Notes: generated from the letters alone by a model not told the origin. A DNA stretch of 64,000 bases from Erwinia sp. S63 (GCF_016625195.1 NZ_JACVUP010000013.1:1-64000), one strand, 5' to 3'. Counted from the stretch's first letter, positions 11,267-22,961 are shown. Numbers and translations are program-made.

Positions 11267-12271
11267 ATGCGTAAGCCAATTATTGCCGTAATTATTGTCG
11301 TACTGGTGGCGCTGTACGCATCACTGTTCGTGGTGCAGGAAGGTGAGCGCGGTATCGTGTTGCGCTTCGGTAAAGTTCTGCGTGATAACGAGAACAAGCC
11401 GCAGGTTTATGCACCGGGTCTGCACTTCAAGATCCCGTTTATTGAAACCGTGAAGTCGCTGGATGCGCGTATCCAGACCATGGACAACCAGGCCGATCGC
11501 TTTGTTACCAAAGAGAAGAAAGACCTGATCGTTGATTCCTACATCAAGTGGCGTATCAGTGATTTCAGCCGTTACTACCTGGCTACGGGCGGTGGTGATG
11601 TTTCTCAGGCTGAAGTGCTGCTGAAACGTAAGTTCAGTGACCGTCTGCGTTCTGAGATGGGGCGTCTGGATGTGAAAGACATCGTCACGGATTCACGTGG
11701 CCGTTTGACCACCGACGTGCGTGATGCCCTGAACACCGGTACTGCAGGCAGTGATGACGAAGTGCAGACGCCAGCAGCGGATGATGCGATTGCCAGCGCG
11801 GCAGCCCGCGTTGAGCGTGAAACTAACAGCAGTGAACCAGCACCGAACCCGAACAGTATGGCTGCACTGGGTATTCAGGTGGTTGACGTACGCATCAAGC
11901 AGATCAACCTGCCAGCGGAAGTGTCTGATGCTATCTATAACCGTATGCGCGCTGAGCGTGAAGCGGTTGCCCGTAGCCAGCGTTCTCAAGGTCAGGAAGA
12001 GGCAGAAAAACTGCGTGCTCAGGCGGATTACCAGGTCACTCGAACTTTGGCTGAAGCCCAGCGTCAGGCATTGATTTCACGTGGTGAAGGTGATGCGCAG
12101 GCAGCAAAACTGTTTGCTGATGCTTTCGGTCAGGATCCTGATTTCTATGCCTTTATCCGCAGCCTGCGTGCTTACGAGAACAGCTTCTCTGACAATCAGG
12201 ATGTGATGGTGTTGAGCCCGGATAGCGATTTCTTCCGCTTTATGAAGGCGCCGACTAACGCCGCGCGTTAA
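11267..12271 (+). CDS. hflC: FtsH protease regulator HflC
   Basis: Partner of HflK in the FtsH-HflKC complex. N-terminal membrane anchor (about 3-22), then an SPFH domain facing the periplasm with GIVLRFGKVL and a helical coiled-coil region (about 220-280) rich in Ala, Glu and Arg. 334 aa, the E. coli length. It starts directly after hflK and is followed by a strong terminator, closing this transcription unit. Confidence 0.96.
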   Translation: MRKPIIAVIIVVLVALYASLFVVQEGERGIVLRFGKVLRDNENKPQVYAPGLHFKIPFIETVKSLDARIQTMDNQADRFVTKEKKDLIVDSYIKWRISDFSRYYLATGGGDVSQAEVLLKRKFSDRLRSEMGRLDVKDIVTDSRGRLTTDVRDALNTGTAGSDDEVQTPAADDAIASAAARVERETNSSEPAPNPNSMAALGIQVVDVRIKQINLPAEVSDAIYNRMRAEREAVARSQRSQGQEEAEKLRAQADYQVTRTLAEAQRQALISRGEGDAQAAKLFADAFGQDPDFYAFIRSLRAYENSFSDNQDVMVLSPDSDFFRFMKAPTNAAR

Positions 12272-12288
12272 GAACTGATATAACCTTG

Positions 12289-12318
12289 AGGCCGACAATG
12301 TTGTCGGCCTTTTTTTTT
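12289..12318 (+). terminator. Rho-independent terminator after hflC
   Basis: Stem AGGCCGACAA paired with TTGTCGGCCT around a very short loop, followed by eight T residues. It ends the hfl operon and lies just before yjeT, whose start is 13 bases further on. Confidence 0.9.
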
Positions 12319-12330
12319 GGGAAAAATAGC

Positions 12331-12531
12331 ATGAACACAACCATCTGGATGGCGCTGGCATTAGTTCTGGTGCTGGAAGGGCTGGGTCCGATGTTTCTGC
12401 CGCGCATCTGGCGCCGCATGATTATTTCGATGGCGCAGTTGCCCGATCGCATCCTGCATCGTTTTGGTGGTGGGTTAGTGGTGGCGGGCGTGGTGATTTA
12501 TTACATGTTGAGCGTGCACGCGAGCGCATAG
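12331..12531 (+). CDS. yjeT: DUF2065 inner-membrane protein YjeT
   Basis: Small membrane protein of unknown function, 66 aa, with two hydrophobic segments (about 3-20 and 45-62) around the conserved LVLEGLGPM and RRFGGGLVVAGV blocks, nearly identical to E. coli YjeT (65 aa). The ATG at 12331 matches the family N-terminus (MNTTIWMALAL); a longer reading from TTG at 12286 would start inside the hflC terminator and is rejected. As in E. coli, it sits between hflC and purA. Confidence 0.88.
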   Translation: MNTTIWMALALVLVLEGLGPMFLPRIWRRMIISMAQLPDRILHRFGGGLVVAGVVIYYMLSVHASA

Positions 12532-12686
12532 GGTTAAATTTGAGCGATAACGCACGGCTAAATTGTGTCTTGCAGTCGATGTTTCCCCCAACATGTTGTA
12601 TTGATCAAAACGCGGGCAAAAAACCGCGCAATCGTATGCTAAAAGTGCTGAAAGTGAGCAAAACCGATGGTAGAATCCATTTTTAA

Positions 12687-14006
<1,320 letters not shown>

Positions 14007-14014
14007 TCTGACAT

Positions 14015-14040
14015 GGCCGGACACTGTCCGGCCTTTGTTT
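14015..14040 (+). terminator. Rho-independent terminator after purA
   Basis: Perfect 8-bp stem GGCCGGAC/GTCCGGCC with ACT loop, followed by TTTGTTT. Confidence 0.85.
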
Positions 14041-14198
14041 ATCCGCTCTTTGACTCCGCTCACTCTCTTTTTTCTTGCAATTATCGATACTTGCTTAAGA
14101 AAAAACGCACCGGCTTCCACGCTCTGGTTTATCATCATACTTAAACACCACGCCGACCGGCGCATAACCCTAACGCCCGATGATTCACCGAGGTATAT

Positions 14199-14642
14199 GT
14201 GCAGCTAACGAGTTTCACCGATTATGGTCTGCGTGCGCTGATTTACATGGCGACGTTGCCGGAAGGTAAGCAGACCAACATTACCGAAGTCACCGATACC
14301 TACGGGGTGTCGCGTAACCATATGGTTAAAATCATCAACCAACTCAGCCGGGCTGGCTTTGTCGCCGCAACACGCGGTAAAAACGGCGGAATTCGTTTAG
14401 GCATGGACCCGGAAAAAATCGTCATTGGTCAGGTAGTGAGAAAAATGGAGCCTTTGCAGCTGGTGAACTGTGAGGAGTGTGCCATCACACCGGCCTGTCG
14501 TCTGCGCAAGGCGCTGCACGATGCGGTCCAGTTATTCCTCAAAGAGTTGGATAACTATACGTTGGCCGATCTGGTCAAAGATAACGATTCACTGTACCAA
14601 ATTTTATTGTCCGAACCGCCGGTGGCAATCCAAATTAAATGA
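14199..14642 (+). CDS. nsrR: nitric-oxide-sensing repressor NsrR
   Basis: Rrf2-family winged-helix repressor whose iron-sulfur cluster reacts with NO, derepressing genes such as hmp and ytfE. The helix-turn-helix spans about 27-50 ([21 protein letters not shown]). Cluster cysteines lie at 91, 94 and 100. E. coli NsrR has them at 91, 96 and 102, so the loop between the first two is two residues shorter here. 147 aa. The start is GTG at 14199 after a GAGGTATAT stretch, giving the conserved [19 protein letters not shown]-terminus. Followed by rnr after 16 bases, as in E. coli. Confidence 0.93.
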   Translation: MQLTSFTDYGLRALIYMATLPEGKQTNITEVTDTYGVSRNHMVKIINQLSRAGFVAATRGKNGGIRLGMDPEKIVIGQVVRKMEPLQLVNCEECAITPACRLRKALHDAVQLFLKELDNYTLADLVKDNDSLYQILLSEPPVAIQIK

Positions 14643-14658
14643 CATCGGAGGAACCGTA

Positions 14659-17109
14659 ATGTCAAAAGATCCTTATCAGGATAGAGAAGCAGAAAAGTAC
14701 GACAACCCCATTCCAAGCCGCGAATTTATTCTGGCGCTGTTAGAAAAGCGTGAGAAACCCATCAATCGCGATGAAATTGCCCAGGAATTGAATATCACCA
14801 GCGAAGAGCAGCTCGAAGCGCTGCGCCGTCGTCTGCGCGCCATGGAGCGTGACGGTCAGCTGGTGTTTACCCGTCGTCAATGTTACGCCCTGCCAGAACG
14901 CCTCGACTTACTGCGCGGCAAAGTGATTGGCCATCGTGATGGCTATGGCTTCCTGCGCGTCGAAGGCCAGAAAGATGATTTCTATCTCTCTGCTGAGCAG
15001 ATGAAATTTTGCCTGCACGGTGATGTGATTCTGGCACAGCCAGGCAGCGCGGATCGAAAAGGTCGTCGCGAGGCACGCGTTGTGCGCGTGCTGGAACCCC
15101 GTAACAGCCAAATCGTTGGCCGTTACTTTACCGATGCCGGTACTGGATTTGTGGTGCCGGATGACAGCCGCCTGAGCTTCGACATTCTGATCCCGCAGGA
15201 AGAAACCCAGGGCGCGCGTATGGGCTCGGTGGTGGTCGTAGAGATCGTGCAGCGCTCAACCCGCCGCACCAAAGCTATCGGCAAGGTTACCGAGATTCTT
15301 GGCGATAATATGGGCACCGGCCTTGCGGTCGATATGGCGCTACGCACCCACGAGATCCCACACACCTGGCCAGAAGAAGTTGAGAAAGAGATTTCGAAAC
15401 TGCAAGAGCAGGTGCCTGAAGCGGCTAAAAAAGGTCGCGTCGATCTGCGTGAGTTACCGCTCGTCACCATCGATGGTGAAGATGCGCGTGACTTCGATGA
15501 TGCCGTTTACTGTGAGAAAAAACGCGGTGGCGGCTGGCGTCTGTGGGTAGCGATTGCGGACGTCAGCTATTACGTGCGCCCAGGTACGGCGTTAGATGAC
15601 GAAGCGCATCAGCGCGGCACGTCGGTTTACTTCCCGTCACAAGTGGTGCCGATGCTGCCGGAGATCCTCTCCAACGGTTTGTGCTCGCTGAACCCGCAGG
15701 TGGATCGTCTGTGCATGGTGTGCGAGATGACCATCTCTTCCAGCGGCAAGCTCACCGGCTATAAGCACTACGAAGCGGTGATGAACTCCCACGCGCGTCT
15801 GACCTACACCAAGGTGTGGAACATTCTGCAGGGCGATTCCGAGCTGCGTGAGCAGTATGCAGCGCAGGTTAAACACCTTGAAGAGCTGCATCATATGTAT
15901 CAGGAGCTGGAAACTGCGCGCGAACAGCGTGGCGGCATCTCCTTCGAAACTGAAGAAGCCAAATTTATCTTCAATGCGGAACGTCGTATTGATCGCGTTG
16001 AACGCACTGTGCGTAACGATGCGCACAAGCTGATCGAAGAGTGTATGATCCTCGCTAACATCGCCTCTGCGCGTTTTGTTGAGAAACATCAGGAGCCTGC
16101 GCTGTTCCGCGATCACGATCGTCCAACCGAAGACAGTATCAAAAGCTTCCGCACCGTATTGAACGAGCTGGGCCTAAGCCTGCCTGGTGGCGCTAAACCG
16201 CAGCCTGTGGATTATGCCGAATTGCTCAAGCAAGTGGCCGATCGTCCGGATGCAGAGATGCTGCAAACCATGCTGCTGCGCTCGATGAAGCAAGCGGTTT
16301 ACGATCCTGAAAACCGTGGTCACTTTGGCCTGGCGTTGCAGTCCTATGCACACTTCACCTCGCCAATTCGTCGTTATCCTGATCTGCTGCTGCACCGTGC
16401 GATCAAATACCTGCTGGCGAAAGAGCAGGGCACGCTGAAAGGCAACACCACGCCAAACGGCGGTTATCACTATGATATGCAGCAGATGCTGCAACTCGGC
16501 CAGCACTGTTCGATGACCGAACGCCGTGCCGATGAAGCCACGCGTGATGTTGCGGACTGGCTGAAATGCGACTTCATGCAGGATCAGGTTGGCAACGTGT
16601 TTAGCGGCGTGATCTCCAGCGTGACCGGTTTTGGCTTCTTTGTGCGTCTCAACGATCTGTTTATCGATGGTTTGGTGCACGTCTCTTCACTGGATAACGA
16701 CTACTACCGCTTTGATCCGATTGGTCAGCGTTTGATTGGTGAATCCGGTGGCCGTACTTATCGTCTGGGCGATACGGTGGAAGTGCGTGTTGAAGCGGTT
16801 CACATGGATGAGCGCAAAATCGATTTCGCGCTGATCTCCAGTAAGCGTGCGCCGCGCGGTGAAGGTAAAACCGAGCGTGAACGTGAGAAGCGCGGCGGCA
16901 AGCCACCGGCCAGACGTCGTCGCGATGCGGGTAAGAAGGGCACATTCGAGCCAGATTCAGCGTTCCGCAGCGAGAAGAAAAAGCCATCGGCTGCTGAGCC
17001 AGCGGCAAAAACCGAGAAAAAAGGCAAAAAAGTCTCCGAGAAAACCCGTAAAATCGCCGCCGCTACCAAGGCCAAGCGCGGGTCAAAGAAGAAACCTAAC
17101 GAAGCCTGA
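14659..17109 (+). CDS. rnr: exoribonuclease RNase R
   Basis: Processive 3'-5' exoribonuclease of the RNB family that degrades structured RNA, acts in tmRNA-linked decay and rRNA quality control. Domains in order: N-terminal helix-turn-helix (about 15-75), cold-shock domains (about 80-240), RNB catalytic domain (about 260-590, with the metal-binding [12 protein letters not shown]), S1 domain (about 640-725) and a long Lys/Arg-rich tail (about 730-816). 816 aa (E. coli 813). ATG at 14659 is preceded by CGGAGGA; a longer reading starting inside nsrR has no support. Confidence 0.96.
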   Translation: MSKDPYQDREAEKYDNPIPSREFILALLEKREKPINRDEIAQELNITSEEQLEALRRRLRAMERDGQLVFTRRQCYALPERLDLLRGKVIGHRDGYGFLRVEGQKDDFYLSAEQMKFCLHGDVILAQPGSADRKGRREARVVRVLEPRNSQIVGRYFTDAGTGFVVPDDSRLSFDILIPQEETQGARMGSVVVVEIVQRSTRRTKAIGKVTEILGDNMGTGLAVDMALRTHEIPHTWPEEVEKEISKLQEQVPEAAKKGRVDLRELPLVTIDGEDARDFDDAVYCEKKRGGGWRLWVAIADVSYYVRPGTALDDEAHQRGTSVYFPSQVVPMLPEILSNGLCSLNPQVDRLCMVCEMTISSSGKLTGYKHYEAVMNSHARLTYTKVWNILQGDSELREQYAAQVKHLEELHHMYQELETAREQRGGISFETEEAKFIFNAERRIDRVERTVRNDAHKLIEECMILANIASARFVEKHQEPALFRDHDRPTEDSIKSFRTVLNELGLSLPGGAKPQPVDYAELLKQVADRPDAEMLQTMLLRSMKQAVYDPENRGHFGLALQSYAHFTSPIRRYPDLLLHRAIKYLLAKEQGTLKGNTTPNGGYHYDMQQMLQLGQHCSMTERRADEATRDVADWLKCDFMQDQVGNVFSGVISSVTGFGFFVRLNDLFIDGLVHVSSLDNDYYRFDPIGQRLIGESGGRTYRLGDTVEVRVEAVHMDERKIDFALISSKRAPRGEGKTEREREKRGGKPPARRRRDAGKKGTFEPDSAFRSEKKKPSAAEPAAKTEKKGKKVSEKTRKIAAATKAKRGSKKKPNEA

Positions 17110-17153
17110 GGGCTGGGTCGTGAAGCCTGAAGGCAGATCGCATCCTGATGCCA

Positions 17154-17175
17154 GGGTCGCCGTAAATGGCGACCC
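17154..17175. repeat. palindromic repeat GGGTCGCC/GGCGACCC
   Basis: 8-bp arms GGGTCGCC and GGCGACCC around GTAAAT, in the rnr-rlmB gap. The same stem recurs as the mpl/darP terminator (45285-45314) and, degenerate, at about 30378-30400. Probably a REP-like element. Confidence 0.6.
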
Positions 17176-17228
17176 AACGTAAGGTCAGCACGTTGTGATG
17201 GCAACCGTAGGTTCGAACAGCGCGTTTT

Positions 17229-17252
17229 GTAGGGTGCGCAGTTATGCGCACC
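17229..17252 (+). repeat. GTAG-headed REP-like palindrome
   Basis: GTAG tetranucleotide followed by the stem GGTGCGCA/TGCGCACC with a GTTA loop, about 50 bases before rlmB. The head-plus-hairpin layout is that of REP sequences mobilised by RAYT transposases; a related family occurs at 31517 and 50664-50799. Confidence 0.6.
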
Positions 17253-17303
17253 TAAATTAATACTCAAATTTTCAAATCGATACATCCAACCTTGAGCAAA
17301 CAA

Positions 17304-18038
17304 ATGAGTGAAATAATTTTTGGTATTCATGCCGTGCAGGCGCTGCTGGAACGTGATCCTCAGCGTTTCCAGGAAGTCTTTATTCTCAAAGGCCGTGACG
17401 ATCGTCGCCTGCAGCCGCTGATTGCCGCACTGGAAGCTCAGGGAATTGTGGTTCAGGTGGCTAACCGCCAATGGCTCGACAGCCAGGTGGAAGGCGGTGT
17501 GCATCAGGGTATCGTGGCACGCGTTAAACAGGGTAAAAACTATCAGGAAGGCGATCTGCCGGATCTGCTGCAAAGCCTGGAAAAACCGTTCCTGCTGGTA
17601 CTGGATGGCGTTACCGATCCGCATAACCTCGGTGCCTGCCTGCGTAGCGCCGATGCGGCGGGCGTGCATGCCGTCATCGTGCCGAAAGATCGTGCCGCCC
17701 CGCTGAATGCCACGGCGAAAAAAGTCGCCAGTGGTGCAGCAGAGAACGTGCCATTGATTCGCGTCACCAACCTGGCACGTACCCTGCGTTTACTGCAGGA
17801 GTACAACATCTGGGTGGTTGGCACCGCAGGTGAAGCCGATCACACCGTGTACCAGAGCAAAATGACTGGCCCGATGGCGTTGGTGATGGGCGCGGAAGGC
17901 GAAGGCATGCGTCGTCTGACCCGTGAACACTGTGATGAGCTGATCAGCATCCCAATGGCGGGCAGCGTCTCTTCACTGAACGTCTCTGTCGCCACCGGCG
18001 TCTGCCTGTTCGAAGCGGTACGTCAGCGTTTGGCGTGA
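17304..18038 (+). CDS. rlmB: 23S rRNA (Gm2251) 2'-O-methyltransferase RlmB
   Basis: SPOUT-family methyltransferase modifying G2251 in the peptidyl-transferase P loop of 23S rRNA. N-terminal substrate-binding domain (about 1-75), then the knotted SAM-binding domain with [15 protein letters not shown] (about 108), [12 protein letters not shown] and [11 protein letters not shown] near the C-terminus. 244 aa from the ATG at 17304 ([17 protein letters not shown]), matching the E. coli start; an in-frame TTG 12 bases upstream is possible but not needed. The 194-bp gap from rnr carries two palindromic repeats. Confidence 0.95.
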   Translation: MSEIIFGIHAVQALLERDPQRFQEVFILKGRDDRRLQPLIAALEAQGIVVQVANRQWLDSQVEGGVHQGIVARVKQGKNYQEGDLPDLLQSLEKPFLLVLDGVTDPHNLGACLRSADAAGVHAVIVPKDRAAPLNATAKKVASGAAENVPLIRVTNLARTLRLLQEYNIWVVGTAGEADHTVYQSKMTGPMALVMGAEGEGMRRLTREHCDELISIPMAGSVSSLNVSVATGVCLFEAVRQRLA

Positions 18039-18127
18039 TCCCCTCCGCAAAAGTGTTTCTGAGCCAGGCATAACTGCACATCCCCCTCATACTTGAACCA
18101 TGCGTTTTATGAGGGAGATGCCACATT

Positions 18128-19756
18128 ATGACCTGGACAACCCACAGCGTTTTCAATCAGCCCCATCCTCTCAGTAACAGCAATTTATTCACCCGCGATA
18201 TCGCCTTGTGCGAGGCCGTGGCACGTGAAGGTGCAGGCTGGGACCGCGAATGGCTGGCCTCTGTCGGACTGCAACTGGGCAGCGCCGAATCGCTGGAGTT
18301 AGGCCGGCTGGCGAATACCCAACCGCCGGAACTGCAGCGCTACGACGCACGCGGTGAGCGGCTGGACGAGGTGCGCTTTCACCCGGCCTGGCATCTGTTA
18401 ATGCAGGGGTTGTGTGCCAGCCGTTTGCATAATCTCAGCTGGCAGCCCGATGTGCAGCCCAATGCGATGGTGGCGCGTGCAGCGCGATTTATGCTGCATG
18501 CTCAGGTAGAAGCGGGTTCGCTCTGTCCGGTGACCATGACTCACGCCGCCATTCCGCTACTGCAAAATCATCTGCCGGAAGCCTACGCGGATTGGCGCGA
18601 GGCGCTGCTGAGCGATCGCTACGATGCGCATCACCAGCCGGGCAACAAAAAGCGCGGCCTGTTGATTGGCATGGGCATGACCGAGAAGCAGGGCGGAACC
18701 GATGTGCTCAGCAACAGCACGCGCGCGGAACCGATTGGGGCACGCGGCACGGGTGAACCGTATAGGATCACCGGTCACAAATGGTTTTTCTCTGTGCCGC
18801 AAAGCGATGCGCATCTCATTCTGGCGCAGACTTCGCAAGGACTGAGCTGTTTCTTTCTGCCGCGTCTGCTGCCTGATGGCACGCGCAACGCCATTCGCAT
18901 CGAGCGCCTGAAGGACAAGCTCGGCAACCGCTCCAACGCCAGCGCCGAGGTGGAATTTCAGGATGCGATTGGCTGGTTGATGGGCGAAGAGGGCGATGGC
19001 GTGCGGCTGATCCTGAAAATGGGCGGCATGACGCGCTTTGATTGCGCCTTGGGCAGCCATGGCTTAATGCGCCGCGCCTTATCGATTGCCCTGCATCACG
19101 CGCAGCAGCGTCAGGTGATGGGCAAAAACCTTAGCGATCAGCCATTAATGCGCATCGTGCTGGCGCAGCAGGCCCTGCAACTGGAAGGGCAAACCGCGCT
19201 GCTGATGCGATTAGCACGCGCATGGTCCACCCCCGCCAGTGAGCATGAACGTTTATATGCGCGGCTGTTCACCCCCGCCGCCAAGTTTGGCATCTGCAAA
19301 GCGGGCATGCCGTTTGTGGCTGAATCGATGGAAGTGCTGGGCGGCATCGGCTACTGCGAAGAGAGTGAACTGCCGCGTCTGTACCGTGAGATGCCGGTCA
19401 ACAGCATCTGGGAGGGTTCTGGCAACGTGATGTGCCTCGACGTGCTGCGCGTGCTGGGTCGTCAGGCAGACGTCATGACCATGCTCAACGATGAATTTGA
19501 AGCGGTAAAAGGCAGCAATCGCCACTTTGATCGTCGCTGGCGCCAGTTAAGGCTGCAGCTCAACCATGTGCGGGAAGGTATGGCACGTGAGGTGACGCAG
19601 GAACTGTTACAACTGGCGAGTGCAGCGATTCTGTTGAAAGTGGCAGAACCGCCGCTGGCCGATGGCTGGTGCGATCAACATCTGGATATGCGGGGGCGAC
19701 GTTCGCTGAGTGACGACCTCTGCACACGCTTACTGTTGCGCGCCAGCGCTGGCTGA
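18128..19756 (+). CDS. aidB: acyl-CoA dehydrogenase-like adaptive-response protein AidB
   Basis: FAD-containing acyl-CoA dehydrogenase homologue that binds DNA and is induced by Ada after alkylation damage in E. coli; weak isovaleryl-CoA dehydrogenase activity is known. 542 aa (E. coli 541). The N-terminal region MTWTTHSVFNQ and the flavin-site block GMGMTEKQGGTDV (about residues 179-191) are visible, as is the family GGIGYCEESELPRLYREMPVNSIWEG region (only key residues noted). In E. coli yjfI to yjfC lie between rlmB and aidB; here only 89 bases separate them. Its 3' end overlaps the convergent bsmA by 27 bp. Confidence 0.93.
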   Translation: MTWTTHSVFNQPHPLSNSNLFTRDIALCEAVAREGAGWDREWLASVGLQLGSAESLELGRLANTQPPELQRYDARGERLDEVRFHPAWHLLMQGLCASRLHNLSWQPDVQPNAMVARAARFMLHAQVEAGSLCPVTMTHAAIPLLQNHLPEAYADWREALLSDRYDAHHQPGNKKRGLLIGMGMTEKQGGTDVLSNSTRAEPIGARGTGEPYRITGHKWFFSVPQSDAHLILAQTSQGLSCFFLPRLLPDGTRNAIRIERLKDKLGNRSNASAEVEFQDAIGWLMGEEGDGVRLILKMGGMTRFDCALGSHGLMRRALSIALHHAQQRQVMGKNLSDQPLMRIVLAQQALQLEGQTALLMRLARAWSTPASEHERLYARLFTPAAKFGICKAGMPFVAESMEVLGGIGYCEESELPRLYREMPVNSIWEGSGNVMCLDVLRVLGRQADVMTMLNDEFEAVKGSNRHFDRRWRQLRLQLNHVREGMAREVTQELLQLASAAILLKVAEPPLADGWCDQHLDMRGRRSLSDDLCTRLLLRASAG

Positions 19757-20056
19757 AGGCGCACCGTAGAGAATCGCAGTGCCATACCAAAAACCGGGCA
19801 GCGTGGTTTCATCCAGCATCAGGATTTGATAGTAAACCGCGCCTGCCTGATTCGCGCGTGCGGCCAGTGCGCGCTCGGCATCATCCGGTGAACCACGGGT
19901 AGAGACCGTGATATTGCCCAGCTTGCGCAAGCCATAACTTTGCGCACGACTAATCTCCTGCGCGTGGCTGGTGGGCGGCGGTGGGGCTTCCGGCGTGGTT
20001 TTCAACGCAGCACATCCGGTTAGTAATAGGCTCAACACCAGTAAAAAGCGACGCAT
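19730..20056 (-). CDS. bsmA: biofilm/peroxide-resistance lipoprotein BsmA
   Basis: Small outer-membrane lipoprotein of the DUF1471 (YhcN/McbA/BsmA) family. Signal peptide with lipobox LLTGC, lipidated C15; the DUF1471 core GLRKLGNITVS, GSPDDAERALAARAN and AVYYQILMLDET follows. 108 aa. I start at the ATG at 20056 because AGGAGCG lies seven bases upstream and the lipobox then sits at the right distance; a reading 18 codons longer adds a leader with no counterpart in E. coli BsmA. Convergent with aidB, overlapping it by 27 bp. Confidence 0.85.
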   Translation of the reverse strand: MRRFLLVLSLLLTGCAALKTTPEAPPPPTSHAQEISRAQSYGLRKLGNITVSTRGSPDDAERALAARANQAGAVYYQILMLDETTLPGFWYGTAILYGAPSASAGAQQ

Positions 20057-20111
20057 AACACGCTCCTGGAAAGGAAGATGGCTCCAGTTTAGGCCATCTT
20101 CCTTGTTCACA

Positions 20112-22043
20112 TCAGTCTTTCAGATGAAAAACACTCACCAGCTGCGTCAAATGATGACCTTGCTGGCTTAGCGTCTGCGCGGTGGTTTCCGATTGGGTGA
20201 TCATATCGCTGCTTTGGTGCGTCGCCTGGCCAATATGATTCATCGCCAGATTAACCTGACCAATGCCCGCTGCCTGCTCTTGTGCGGCGATATTGATCTC
20301 GCCCATCAGCGTTTTCACCTGCTCAATATGGCTGACGATATGCTGCATCGCATCACGCGTTTGCTCCGACAGCGTATGCCCAGCCGCCACTTTGTCGATG
20401 GAGGTGGCGATCAGATTATCGATCTCTTTAGCCGCATTGGCACTGCGCTGCGCCAGCGCACGCACTTCCGCTGCCACCACGGCAAAGCCTTTGCCGTGCT
20501 CACCGGCACGCGCCGCTTCCACCGCCGCGTTAAGTGCCAGAATATTGGTCTGGAAAGCGATCGATTCAATCACATGGGTGATATCAGCAATGCTTTGTGA
20601 AGCCACGCGGATCTCCGCCATGGTTGCGACCGAGCGTGCTACCGTACTGCCGCCATGATTGACGGTGCTGGCCGCTTCACCGACCAGCGCCATCGCCTGG
20701 CGGACGTTGGCCGCGGTTTGCGCCACGGTGGCCCCAAACTGCTCCATGCTGGCAGAGGTCTCTTCCACGCTACTCGCCTGACGATTGATCTGTTCGCTAA
20801 TGCTGGAGCTGCTGGCGGCGATAGTGTCAGTGCCACGACTGATATCGCGTGCCGCATGACGAACCTGACTCACCACTTTTTCCAGCCCATCGCCGATGCC
20901 GTTAATCGCCGCTACCAGTTGGCCGATTTCGTCACGACGGGTGGAATCCAGATGCGCCTGCAAATTCCCGGCTGCATATTGCTCCGCCAGATGAATCACC
21001 TGCTGCAACGGACGCGTAATAGCCCGGCGGCTGTACCAGATAAAGCCCACGGCGAAAGCGATCACCAGTGCAAAGCCAATCACGATAAACAGGTTACGGC
21101 TCTGGGTAATCGGGGCCAGCAGGCTGGCGCGACTCACTTCTCCGGCAATAATCCAGTTCCAGCCCGGCAGTTGCTGCCACGCCAGTAACTTAGTCTCGCC
21201 GTCGAGCTCAATACTCATTAATCCTTTTGGCTGGGTTAACAGTTGCTGCTGGACGGTCTGATCCCAACGCGGCAATTTGCCTTCTGATTGACGATCAAAC
21301 AGATACTGTCCCTGCGTGCTGCCGGCGGCACCGTTCAACACAAAGAAGTTGCCACTGTCGCCGAGATGGCGCGCCAGCACTTTGTCGCGCATCAGGGCGT
21401 ATTGCGTATCGATCTGTACGCCAACGAACAGAATAGCGATCACCGCGCCGCTCTCATCCTGCACCGGCTGATACTGGGTGATATAACGATGGCCAAATAG
21501 CGTGGCAAGTCCGCGATAAACTTCGCCCTGATTGACGCTGCGCCACGCCGCGCTGCTGCGATCCAGTTTGGTGCCGATGGCGCGGTTACCGTCCTGTTTT
21601 TTCAGCGAGGTAGCGATACGGACATAGTCTTCACCATCGCGCACAAAGATGGTCGACACCGCACCGGTGCGATCAAGAAAATCATCCACCGCGATTTGAT
21701 CGAGGTTGAGGGTTTTCAGCCCGGCGCGCAGCGTAGGCGTGCTGAATTCGCCGACCTGAATGCGATCGTTCTCATCACGACTAAAGCGCTTGGGCAGGAA
21801 GCTCTGGAAAAGTTTGGTGTAGTTCGCCACTTTTTCAGACAACGTGGCGTTAAACATGGTGGCCATTTCATTGATGCCCAACACCTGATTTTGCATATCG
21901 TCGGTCGCCAACTGCTCCAGTTGGCGTGCCGCGTTATGACTCAGGGTTAAGGTCAGGGTAAACAGCACAATTGCCACGCTTAAAGACGTCAATACAGACA
22001 GTTTAATGCCGAGACCCATGGCGCTGAGAGAGAGACGCTTCAT
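20112..22043 (-). CDS. methyl-accepting chemotaxis protein with periplasmic Cache domain
   Basis: Membrane chemoreceptor, 643 aa. TM1 at about 14-34, a large periplasmic ligand-binding domain (about 40-315) of the single-Cache/Cache3-Cache2 type ([35 protein letters not shown]), TM2 at about 318-340, HAMP (about 340-395), then the cytoplasmic signalling helices with the tip [21 protein letters not shown]. There is no C-terminal NWETF-type pentapeptide, so it probably relies on other receptors for efficient CheR/CheB docking. The ligand is unknown. A sigma-28-like promoter lies upstream (22081-22107). It is not present at this place in E. coli. Confidence 0.9.
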   Translation of the reverse strand: MKRLSLSAMGLGIKLSVLTSLSVAIVLFTLTLTLSHNAARQLEQLATDDMQNQVLGINEMATMFNATLSEKVANYTKLFQSFLPKRFSRDENDRIQVGEFSTPTLRAGLKTLNLDQIAVDDFLDRTGAVSTIFVRDGEDYVRIATSLKKQDGNRAIGTKLDRSSAAWRSVNQGEVYRGLATLFGHRYITQYQPVQDESGAVIAILFVGVQIDTQYALMRDKVLARHLGDSGNFFVLNGAAGSTQGQYLFDRQSEGKLPRWDQTVQQQLLTQPKGLMSIELDGETKLLAWQQLPGWNWIIAGEVSRASLLAPITQSRNLFIVIGFALVIAFAVGFIWYSRRAITRPLQQVIHLAEQYAAGNLQAHLDSTRRDEIGQLVAAINGIGDGLEKVVSQVRHAARDISRGTDTIAASSSSISEQINRQASSVEETSASMEQFGATVAQTAANVRQAMALVGEAASTVNHGGSTVARSVATMAEIRVASQSIADITHVIESIAFQTNILALNAAVEAARAGEHGKGFAVVAAEVRALAQRSANAAKEIDNLIATSIDKVAAGHTLSEQTRDAMQHIVSHIEQVKTLMGEINIAAQEQAAGIGQVNLAMNHIGQATHQSSDMITQSETTAQTLSQQGHHLTQLVSVFHLKD

Positions 22044-22080
22044 AAAGTACCTATTTCAATATTATTGGAGGGGTACAAGA

Positions 22081-22107
22081 TCAACGGCAAATGTGGCAAA
22101 AGGTTTA
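22081..22107 (-). promoter_or_regulatory. sigma-28 (FliA)-like promoter of the Cache chemoreceptor
   Basis: Read on the minus strand: TAAA, 15 bases, GCCGTTGA. FliA consensus is TAAA-N15-GCCGATAA, so the -35 is perfect, the spacing exact and the -10 six of eight. About 38 bases upstream of the receptor's ATG. Confidence 0.6.
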
Positions 22108-22203
22108 GTACAGAAATTATTCTGATTAAATGTGAAGTCGCTCGCGTTTTGCCGCTCAGCGCTTACACTGTGACGGGTGATAATCATTCTCAACGGAGGC
22201 GGT

Positions 22204-22953
22204 ATGATTGAGTTGGCGACGGAAAACCTGGCAGGCATCGAGTGTATTCACGCGGCTCCCGCCGGGCAGCGGCAGGCACGTTTACCCACCATCCTGTTTT
22301 ATCACGGCTTTACCTCATCCAAAGAAGTGTACAGCTACTTTGCGGTGGCGCTGGCGCAGGCTGGGTTCCGCGTCGTGATGCCGGATGCCGACATGCATGG
22401 CGCACGCTACAACGGGGATACCGAAGCGCGTATGACGCACTTCTGGGAGATCCTCAAACAGAACATCGACGAAGTGCCGCTGTTAGAAGCGGCGCTGCGT
22501 GAGAAAGATTTGATTGCCGATGAGCGCTTCGCGGTGGCTGGTGCTTCGATGGGCGGCATGACGGCGTTGGGCGCGATGGTGCGCTATCCACAGATTCATA
22601 GCGTCGCTTGTATGATGGGATCCGGTTACTTTATGCAGCTCAGTCATACGCTGTTCCCGCCGCTGGTGGCGCGTACGCCAGAGCAGAAAGAGGCCTTCGC
22701 TGCTCGCCTCGCGCCGCTGGCACCTTACGACCCCAGCCAGCAGCTGGATAAGCTGGCCAATCGCCCGTTGCTGTTATGGCACGGTGAAGCCGATGAAGTG
22801 GTGCCCTTTGCTGAAACTGTCCGGCTGGAGAAAGCGCTGCGTGAAGCCGCGTTGAACGAAAAAATGACCTACCTGTCGGAAAAGCAAATTGGCCACAAAA
22901 TCACGCCGTCAGCCCTTACCGCGCTGGTGAGTTTTTTCAAACATCAGCTATAG
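22204..22953 (+). CDS. yjfP: alpha/beta-hydrolase, esterase YjfP
   Basis: Cytosolic serine esterase of the alpha/beta-hydrolase fold, 249 aa, the E. coli length. Catalytic serine in GASMGG (about residue 118), acid in WHGEADEVV (about 199), histidine in IGHKITP (about 229); the oxyanion stretch FYHGFTSSKEVYSYFAVALAQAG is strongly conserved (named by key residues only). The E. coli enzyme hydrolyses short acyl esters; the natural substrate is not known. ATG at 22204 follows GGAGGCGGT; a reading nine codons longer lacks a ribosome site. Confidence 0.9.
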   Translation: MIELATENLAGIECIHAAPAGQRQARLPTILFYHGFTSSKEVYSYFAVALAQAGFRVVMPDADMHGARYNGDTEARMTHFWEILKQNIDEVPLLEAALREKDLIADERFAVAGASMGGMTALGAMVRYPQIHSVACMMGSGYFMQLSHTLFPPLVARTPEQKEAFAARLAPLAPYDPSQQLDKLANRPLLLWHGEADEVVPFAETVRLEKALREAALNEKMTYLSEKQIGHKITPSALTALVSFFKHQL

Positions 22954-22961
22954 AAACAACT

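Noticed and set aside
14470..14658. 63-codon N-terminal extension of rnr inside nsrR
   Set aside because: Reads nsrR out of frame; the ATG at 14659 follows a strong CGGAGGA.
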